Shown: in pieces, positions 58,725-64,000 of the stretch | How positions within the stretch are numbered: the first letter of the stretch is position 1 | How the letters are laid out: each line of letters opens with the position of its first letter | Source: Paraburkholderia sp. D15 | Lineage (GTDB): Bacteria > Pseudomonadota > Gammaproteobacteria > Burkholderiales > Burkholderiaceae | Direction: 5' to 3' | Length of the DNA: 64,000 nucleotides | NCBI RefSeq assembly: GCF_029910215.1 | Contig: NZ_CP110396.1 | Coordinates: 2,976,001-3,040,000 of the forward strand | Notes under the pieces: model-generated | Databases searched by the model: none | What the model saw: the letters and a program-made list of their open reading frames with translations, nothing else | Told to the model about the DNA's origin: nothing | Translations under genes and position numbers: made by a program

Positions 58725-59633
58725 ATGCTGGATCGCAGTCATCTGATGGTCGTGCGGGAAGTGGAGCGGCAGGGTTCGCTCACGGCCGCCGCCGATACGC
58801 TCCATCTCACGCAGTCGGCGCTAAGCCATGCGGTGAAGAAGCTCGAGCAGCAACTCGGTACGCCGGTGTGGACGCGCGAGGGCCGTTCCATGCGTCTTAC
58901 GCAGGCCGGACAGTACCTGCTGGGCCTCGCGAACCGGATGCTGCCGCAATTCGAACTCGCCGAGGAGCGCATGAAGCAGTACGCGCAGGGCGAGCGCGGC
59001 ACGTTGCGAATCGGCATGGAATGCGCGCCGTGCTATCAGTGGCTGCTGAAGGTGGTGTCGCCCTATCTCGCACGCTGGCCGGATGTCGATGTCGACGTGA
59101 AGCAGCGCTTCCAGTTCGGCGGCATCGGCGCACTGATCGGCTATGAAATCGACGTGCTTGTCACGCCTGATCCGCTGAAGAAGCCCGAGCTGAATTTTCA
59201 GCCGGTATTCGATTACGAGCAGGTGCTGGTGGTCGGCGACGACCATAAGCTGGCCAGAGAAGCGTACGTCACGCCGGAGCAGTTAGCGGACGAGGTGCTG
59301 ATTACGTATCCCGTCGAAACGGACCGGCTCGACATCTACACGCAGTTCCTCACGCCCGCGAACAGGGTGCCGAAGCGCCACAAGGTGATCGAGACGACCG
59401 ACATCATGCTGCAGATGGTGGCGAGCGGCCGCGGCGTGGCGGCGTTACCGCGCTGGCTCGCGGAAGAATACGCGGGCTGGATGCCGCTCACGCCCGTGCA
59501 ACTTGGAAAGAAGGGTATCGCGAAGCAGATCTTCCTCGGCACACGCAAGACTGATGACGACATCGATTATCTTGCCGCGTTTGTGAAGGCGGCGCGGGAG
59601 TGGAAATGGGCGGAAGCGAAGATGCGAGACTAG
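58725..59633 (+). CDS. MetR-like LysR-family regulator
   Basis: 302 residues. HTH: VVREVERQGSLTAAADTLHLTQSALSHAVKKLEQQLG. The effector domain contains LRIGMECAPCYQWLLKVV, the counterpart of the E. coli MetR IECHSC-QWL block, then FDYEQVLVVGDDHKLA and VETDRLDIYTQFLTPA. This places it in the MetR branch, which senses homocysteine. It is divergent from mesX-mesD, with MetR-like sites between, so it very likely controls this methionine synthase. Confidence 0.88.
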   Translation: MLDRSHLMVVREVERQGSLTAAADTLHLTQSALSHAVKKLEQQLGTPVWTREGRSMRLTQAGQYLLGLANRMLPQFELAEERMKQYAQGERGTLRIGMECAPCYQWLLKVVSPYLARWPDVDVDVKQRFQFGGIGALIGYEIDVLVTPDPLKKPELNFQPVFDYEQVLVVGDDHKLAREAYVTPEQLADEVLITYPVETDRLDIYTQFLTPANRVPKRHKVIETTDIMLQMVASGRGVAALPRWLAEEYAGWMPLTPVQLGKKGIAKQIFLGTRKTDDDIDYLAAFVKAAREWKWAEAKMRD

Positions 59634-59784
59634 TCTTGCATGAGAAGATGAACAAAACTGATCGCGAGATCAAAAACCGCTTCCCTGCACGGGCCAAAAA
59701 AGACGACTCAAATAGCAGGATGTCGCACCGCCCATACCTGCCAGGTCCGTTGTGAACACCGTCAGCCTTCCTGCAAACACGACA

Positions 59785-60846
59785 ATGACACTGCCTTCCA
59801 GCCTCCCCATCATTCAAGCACCGATGGTCGGTTCTTTCAGTCCTCTCACGATCGCGGTCAGCGAGGCAGGCGGTCTGGGTTCGCTAGCCTGTGCCGCACT
59901 CACCCCGGCGCAACTACGCGAACAGATCGCCTCGATTCGCGCGGGAACGTCGGCGCCGTTCAACGTCAATTTCTTCTGCCACACTCCGCCGAGCCCGGAC
60001 GAGGAAGCCGAAGCAAAATGGCACGACTTACTCGCCCCTTATTACAGGGAAATCGGTCTTGATCTGTCCGCAGTCCGCAGAGGACCAGGTAGGGCGCCTT
60101 TCGACGAGGCCATGTGCGATGTGATCGAGGAGACGAGGCCACCCGTCGTCAGCTTCCATTTCGGGTTACCCGACGAGGCTCTGCTTGCCCGCGTCCGGAA
60201 CACCGGTGCAGTGATTCTGTCGTCCGCAACGACGGTCGAAGAGGCGCGCTGGCTGGAGAATCGCGGCGTCGACGCGATCATCGCGCAGGGCGTGGAAGCT
60301 GGCGGTCATCGCGGCATGTTTCTGACCGGCGATATCAATGCGCAGCCCGGTTTGTTCGCGCTCCTGCCGCAGATCGTCGATGCGGTGAGTGTGCCCGTCA
60401 TTGCGTCGGGCGGGATTGCGGACGGAAGGGGGATTGCAGCAGCCTTCGCGCTCGGCGCAAGTGCTGTGCAGATAGGAACGGCTTATCTGCTCACCCCTCA
60501 GGCCGACAGATCCGGTATTCACCGCGCAGCCTTGCGTGCGGCGCGTGACGACATGACGAGGCTGACCAATCTTTACACCGGTCGGCCGGCGCGCGGCTTG
60601 ATGACCCGCTTCATGCTCGAATAAGGGCCGATGAGCGACGTCGCTCCCGCGTTTCCACTGGCGACTGGCGCGGTGGATCCGCTTCGCGCCGCGTTCGAAC
60701 AAAGCGGACGCGGCGATTTTTCGCTGCTCTGGGCCGGTGAGGCGGCGGCACTGGCGCGCGAGGAAGAGGCGGGGGTGCTAACGCGCCGGCTCTGGGAGGA
60801 CGCGCTGAAATGCTCACGGATCACGCACGCCAGTATGTGCCGATGA
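59785..60846 (+). pseudogene. Nitronate monooxygenase, interrupted by an in-frame stop
   Basis: An NAD(P)H/FMN nitronate monooxygenase frame starts at the ATG 59785 (GTG 59752 possible): LPIIQAPMVGSFSPLTIAVS, IIAQGVEAGGHRGMF and VPVIASGGIADGRGIAAAFALGA. At 60622 a TAA interrupts it after RFMLE. The same frame then continues GPMSDVAPAFPLA and SLLWAGEAAALAREEEAGVL to 60846, the normal C-terminus. Family members read E-L-G-P-M here, so TTA to TAA explains the stop. The 279-residue product lacks the last fifth of the fold and is probably defective. Confidence 0.82.
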
Positions 60847-60904
60847 CCGGACATGTTCGGCGATTTCTCGGTGCTCCGCCCTCCGGCGGGCTCTCCTGGC
60901 GCTT

Positions 60905-62497
60905 TCACCAAACGCCATAATCGGGCGACGTCAGCGGATAGGACTCGACCACGCCATAACGTGAAAGTGCAGCGCGCACGTCGGGGCGATGCAAAACCGT
61001 ATTCAGCCGATGTGCCATCGTCGCGAGAAAAGGCGTTGGGTTAGGCGTCGGCGCGTAAGCTTGATCCGCAGCGAGTTCGTAGTTGCGAGTCAGTGGGTCA
61101 TCAAGGCGTCCGACGATTACCTGAGCGAGGCGATCTTCATCGTCGATACATAACAGTGCCGATCGCACGGACTCAGGGTCGAGGTTCGAATTCACGAGCA
61201 GCGCGTCAACGGCGGCGCGTGCCTTTGCCTTCTCGCCCATTTGCGCGTAGGCGCATACCTTCACTTGCGCGAACTCCGTCATGCCGTATTCGCTGGCAGT
61301 GTTCTGGTCCAGACCTCGAACTGCACGAAGCGCCTCTCGCGGTCGATCGAGTCGATTGAGCATCTCTCCAAGGTTTATCGTTTGGCTGGCGAGGTCCTTT
61401 TTTTGCCGGTTTGCTTCGTCACGCGCGGCCTGGGCCGCTGACAAGGCTTCGTTCCAGCGACCCAACCGCGACAACGCCTTTGCGCGGGCATCCAGCATCC
61501 AGCGCAGATTGTCGGTCAGGTCATCAAAGGGCGGCCGATCGGCAGGGGCACGGTTGATTTTTTCGATCGAGGCATCGATGACGGCAAGCGATTCAACCGG
61601 CGCACCTGAGTTACGAAGCGCTTCAGCAAGCAACTGCCGCGCGGCAATACTACGAGGCTGATCCGCCGCCTGTCGGCGCAGGTAGTCGAGATAGCCGCGA
61701 TTCATCACGTCGTTGTCAGCGTAGCGCGAATCACCAGGCAGTGCCTGTCTGTAACGGTTGTCCGCACGAAGACGCACGATCTGGTACGGGTCGACAATCG
61801 CCGTTAGATAGCTTTGGGCTTGAGCTGTCTCGCCGTGGTCGACATCGTATTCGAAGAGTTCAGCCCAGAAGGACTGCAGACCGGCGCGTTGCGCTGCGTC
61901 GTCGGGCCGATAGGCTGCCTGCCACAGTGCCGCCTGGAGCAGATGACGGTGATAACCGCCGTCATTCATTTCATGGGTGGCATCCATGATCGTCCACATC
62001 AACCCGATATCGATGCGCTGTGCTTTGACGGGGTCCGCTCGCAGCGCCGCGCTCAATGCTTCGGCGGCGACATAGTTGTGGCCTGTCGTTACCGCCGCGG
62101 CCATGAGCATCTGCCAGTATTCAAAATTGCGGAGCTCCGGCGCGACATCGCCGGCACGGCTCACGCTTTCATACACGCCCTGAGATTCGCCATTGGCATT
62201 CTGACAGATCGATAGTCCGAGGTACGCCGCGAACCGCAAGCGGGGTGGCGCGCGATCGATGTCCGGCGAACCAAGGAACGCCCGCAGGTCGACTTCTGCA
62301 CCTTTGTAGTCGCCGATGCTTAACTTCGCCCGGGCGTCTCCCAGTGTTCTGGACGGGTTGGCGGACGCGGGGGCGCCCTGTACTGACTGCGGCGAATACT
62401 CGGGAGCTGTTGCATGCGCCGCCAACGGTGTGCTGCCCAAGCTCACTACGGTCAAGCAGCCAGCAGCGAAAACGGCGAATTGGCGAAGGGGAGGCAT
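60905..62497 (-). CDS. Secreted TPR-repeat protein
   Basis: 530 residues from the ATG at 62497 (MPPLRQFAVFAAGCL; an ATG at 62515 is also in frame). A signal peptide ends near LAAHATA. The rest is all-helical with TPR-like pairs (LGDARAKLSIGDYKGAEVDLRAFL, LDARAKALSRLGRWNEALSAAQAAR, AYAQMGEKAKARAAVDALL). NfrA/BcsC-like bacteriophage-receptor or polysaccharide-export TPR proteins have this look, but no specific family is clear. No glycan genes are adjacent. Confidence 0.75.
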   Translation of the reverse strand: MPPLRQFAVFAAGCLTVVSLGSTPLAAHATAPEYSPQSVQGAPASANPSRTLGDARAKLSIGDYKGAEVDLRAFLGSPDIDRAPPRLRFAAYLGLSICQNANGESQGVYESVSRAGDVAPELRNFEYWQMLMAAAVTTGHNYVAAEALSAALRADPVKAQRIDIGLMWTIMDATHEMNDGGYHRHLLQAALWQAAYRPDDAAQRAGLQSFWAELFEYDVDHGETAQAQSYLTAIVDPYQIVRLRADNRYRQALPGDSRYADNDVMNRGYLDYLRRQAADQPRSIAARQLLAEALRNSGAPVESLAVIDASIEKINRAPADRPPFDDLTDNLRWMLDARAKALSRLGRWNEALSAAQAARDEANRQKKDLASQTINLGEMLNRLDRPREALRAVRGLDQNTASEYGMTEFAQVKVCAYAQMGEKAKARAAVDALLVNSNLDPESVRSALLCIDDEDRLAQVIVGRLDDPLTRNYELAADQAYAPTPNPTPFLATMAHRLNTVLHRPDVRAALSRYGVVESYPLTSPDYGVW

Positions 62498-62738
62498 GTT
62501 CGATAGAGTTGGCAATTGCCATGCGCAATGTGCCGGGAAATGGAGATCAATGGTCGGGCGAGCTGCAGCGTGGCAGGTCGCAGTGCTTGCCTATCGTTGC
62601 AACGTATCTATCGGCAAACTTCGGAATGTCTTTATGGTCAGCGAGGGTGACCACGCGCATAGCTTGCTTTGTTCGAGGATACGAGTGATGGGGCGGCTTT
62701 GTTCCTCTGATGGGACTTGACGCGAGTGAGTCTGTCGC

Positions 62739-62951
62739 ATGCGAGCACTTTGTATCTGGTGGTTGCCGGCATGTCGATTAAGAAATGTAGTCGTCGCTGT
62801 TTTTATCCCATCTGTTTTACTCTGGTCATGTTCCGTACGTTCGGAAGTGCCGAACCTTGATTCATGGCAAGGTGAATGGTCCGGTGTCGACAGTGAAGTT
62901 GATCAACGTTGCCCGCCAATGGGCTTGGGGGGCTTGATCAGGACATGCTGA
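62739..62951 (+). CDS. Short possible lipoprotein, maybe truncated
   Basis: 70 residues. A hydrophobic stretch VVVAVFIPSVLLWSC could be a lipoprotein signal ending at Cys 31, followed by SEVPNLDSWQGEWSGVD. The frame stops early and no domain is seen. It may be a 5' fragment of a lost gene. The gap 62516-63118 holds nothing else. Confidence 0.3.
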   Translation: MRALCIWWLPACRLRNVVVAVFIPSVLLWSCSVRSEVPNLDSWQGEWSGVDSEVDQRCPPMGLGGLIRTC

Positions 62952-63118
62952 AAAAGTGCAATCAAGCGGTTTCCCCCTCAATTCTAGCCAGGAGCGGTCA
63001 TTGAATGCCCGCGGTCGAATCGACGAAATTTTTTTCCTAAAGAACTTCCTTGATTCTGCCGTTATTGCATTGGTTCAGCTTGTCTTTCTTTGAATTGTTC
63101 GATAAATTTTCTGAAAAT

Positions 63119-63493
63119 ATGACTGCTACTCCATCGAATAAAACAAAGCGGCCAATCGCGGTCTGCATCATAGCGGCTATTTGCATGCTTCAATATCTTG
63201 GGATTGTCATCGCCATTCTTAAAAATCCTGGCGCAGTTCGGGAGTTGGCTCAAATTTACCCATTTGTCGAATTATTTTTTAAATTTCTTCCTCCTATCGT
63301 GCTTTTTATTTCGGGAATTCTATTGTTTTTCATGAAAAAGGTTTCTCTCTACTTTTTCATGGTTTATATATTGTTGATACTTGGGAATGCGGCAATGCAT
63401 CTCACTTCTTTCGTTCCGTATTTGTCTCTGATAGCAATCGCTTGTGTAATTGTATATTGTTTTCGGCTGAAACAGTCCGGACGGCTCGCCTAG
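63119..63493 (+). CDS. Small four-helix membrane protein
   Basis: 124 residues from the ATG at 63119. Four hydrophobic segments (IAVCIIAAICMLQYLGIVIAIL, FFKFLPPIVLFISGILLFFM, LYFFMVYILLILGNAAM, LSLIAIACVIVYCF). GC content is well below the window average. No family is recognised. Confidence 0.6.
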   Translation: MTATPSNKTKRPIAVCIIAAICMLQYLGIVIAILKNPGAVRELAQIYPFVELFFKFLPPIVLFISGILLFFMKKVSLYFFMVYILLILGNAAMHLTSFVPYLSLIAIACVIVYCFRLKQSGRLA

Positions 63494-63684
63494 GTTTTCC
63501 GTGTTTCAGCGGTGTCGGAGGGGCGGATAAGTTTGAATTGTCGCTTGAGCGGTCAATCTTGTCGATTATCGACGTGCTGGCGAAAAATCGTACAGTCGAT
63601 AAGGTTGTCCGGATCCTTGGAAATAAATTTTCACCTCGATTCCCACTGCAGTCACTGCAGAGAAAATCGAGTCATTACAAATTG

Positions 63685-64000
63685 ATGGATATGACTAAAA
63701 ATAATTTTGTGCCGCTCCAGGCGCGGGTAATTATTGCTTCTCTACTGCTCGCCTTTCTCGGAAAATCTGCGGATGCATCCGTGAAAAATAGCCCGGCCAC
63801 CGAGGCCCTGATCGAAAAAGTCGCTGCGTTGACCGAGCACGGAGATCCCGCCGCCATGGAAAAAATGACAGCGGGCTATTTGATCGATGCATCCAGGAAA
63901 TTCAATCCGGAGGTTCCGGAGGACACATGGAAGTCTGTCCGTGCGGATGTCAATGACGTTATTTCGAAAAAAATAAAATCAGGATACGGGGAGCAAGCTC
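63685..64000 (+). CDS. Secreted hypothetical protein (partial, runs off window)
   Basis: 105 codons from the ATG at 63685 to the window end. A signal peptide (VIIASLLLAFLGKSADAS) is followed by helical, charged sequence (LIEKVAALTEHGDPAAMEKM, DTWKSVRADVNDVISKKIKS). It is faintly like the N-terminal part of DUF2059 proteins, but too little is visible to claim it. The region is low-GC. Confidence 0.55.
   Translation, partial: MDMTKNNFVPLQARVIIASLLLAFLGKSADASVKNSPATEALIEKVAALTEHGDPAAMEKMTAGYLIDASRKFNPEVPEDTWKSVRADVNDVISKKIKSGYGEQA

Noticed and set aside
60622..60624. Recoding of the in-frame stop in the nitronate monooxygenase
   Set aside because: The codon is TAA, not used for selenocysteine or pyrrolysine, and no slippery or readthrough context is evident; a point mutation is simpler.

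Overview
The window is high-GC beta-proteobacterial DNA and most resembles a Paraburkholderia or close Burkholderiaceae genome. This rests on several features: the L-lactate utilisation operon with a GntR regulator, an arginine:pyruvate-type aminotransferase beside an orphan rpoN, many small stress proteins (DUF3175, PRC-barrel, DUF4142, DUF1488, BON, DUF2383) and an orphan type VI secretion vgrG cluster. No tRNA, rRNA, CRISPR array, integrase or intact transposase was seen.

Layout. Positions 1-1467 hold the 5' two-thirds of a PelA-type exopolysaccharide hydrolase running out of the window. From 1802 to 10896 lies a general-stress/housekeeping stretch: a cation/proton antiporter, DUF3175, PRC-barrel, topoisomerase IB, PfpI protease/deglycase, DUF4142, DUF1488, a glycine-rich membrane protein and a DUF2383 four-helix protein. 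ilvD and a BON protein follow. Then comes rpoN, with a near-consensus sigma-54 promoter in front of it, an AruH-like aminotransferase and an S10 peptidase. Positions 19051-22830 are lldR-lutABC, with a strong promoter whose start region is covered by a perfect palindrome. Next are an SGNH hydrolase, an AraC regulator and a cytochrome P450. An SOS-box-preceded pair follows: a FAN1-like VRR-NUC nuclease and an XPD/DinG-type helicase (27280-31571).

From 31572 to about 45500 the character changes. There are many short orphan genes, lower GC, gene remnants and immunity-protein-like genes (Imm33-like, Imm35/YrhB-like, zinc-ribbon, small membrane proteins). At least thirteen copies of a 45-49 bp element occur here, all in the same orientation, essentially one in each intergenic gap. 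The element reads CGGCCA-N10-TTCGAC-N10-GAATCGTCGACAAT. Some copies carry one of two alternative 55-66 bp 5' arms. This cassette-like gene array abuts an orphan T6SS module and is the most interesting feature of the window. An ordinary redox group (peroxiredoxin, old-yellow-enzyme reductase, divergent LysR) and a SEC-C/PD-(D/E)XK candidate defence nuclease lie inside it.

Positions 46868-55755 encode VgrG, the lipase effector Tle3, its Tla3-type adaptor, PAAR and a frameshifted TssF. No obvious Tli3 immunity gene is present. Positions 55801-59633 form a folate-independent methionine synthase locus (flavin reductase, MesD, MesX, divergent MetR-like LysR) with two inverted repeats in the control region. 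The right end has a nitronate monooxygenase gene split by an in-frame stop, a TPR protein and low-GC small membrane or secreted proteins.

All calls come from reading the sequence and recalling protein families; no database search was run.
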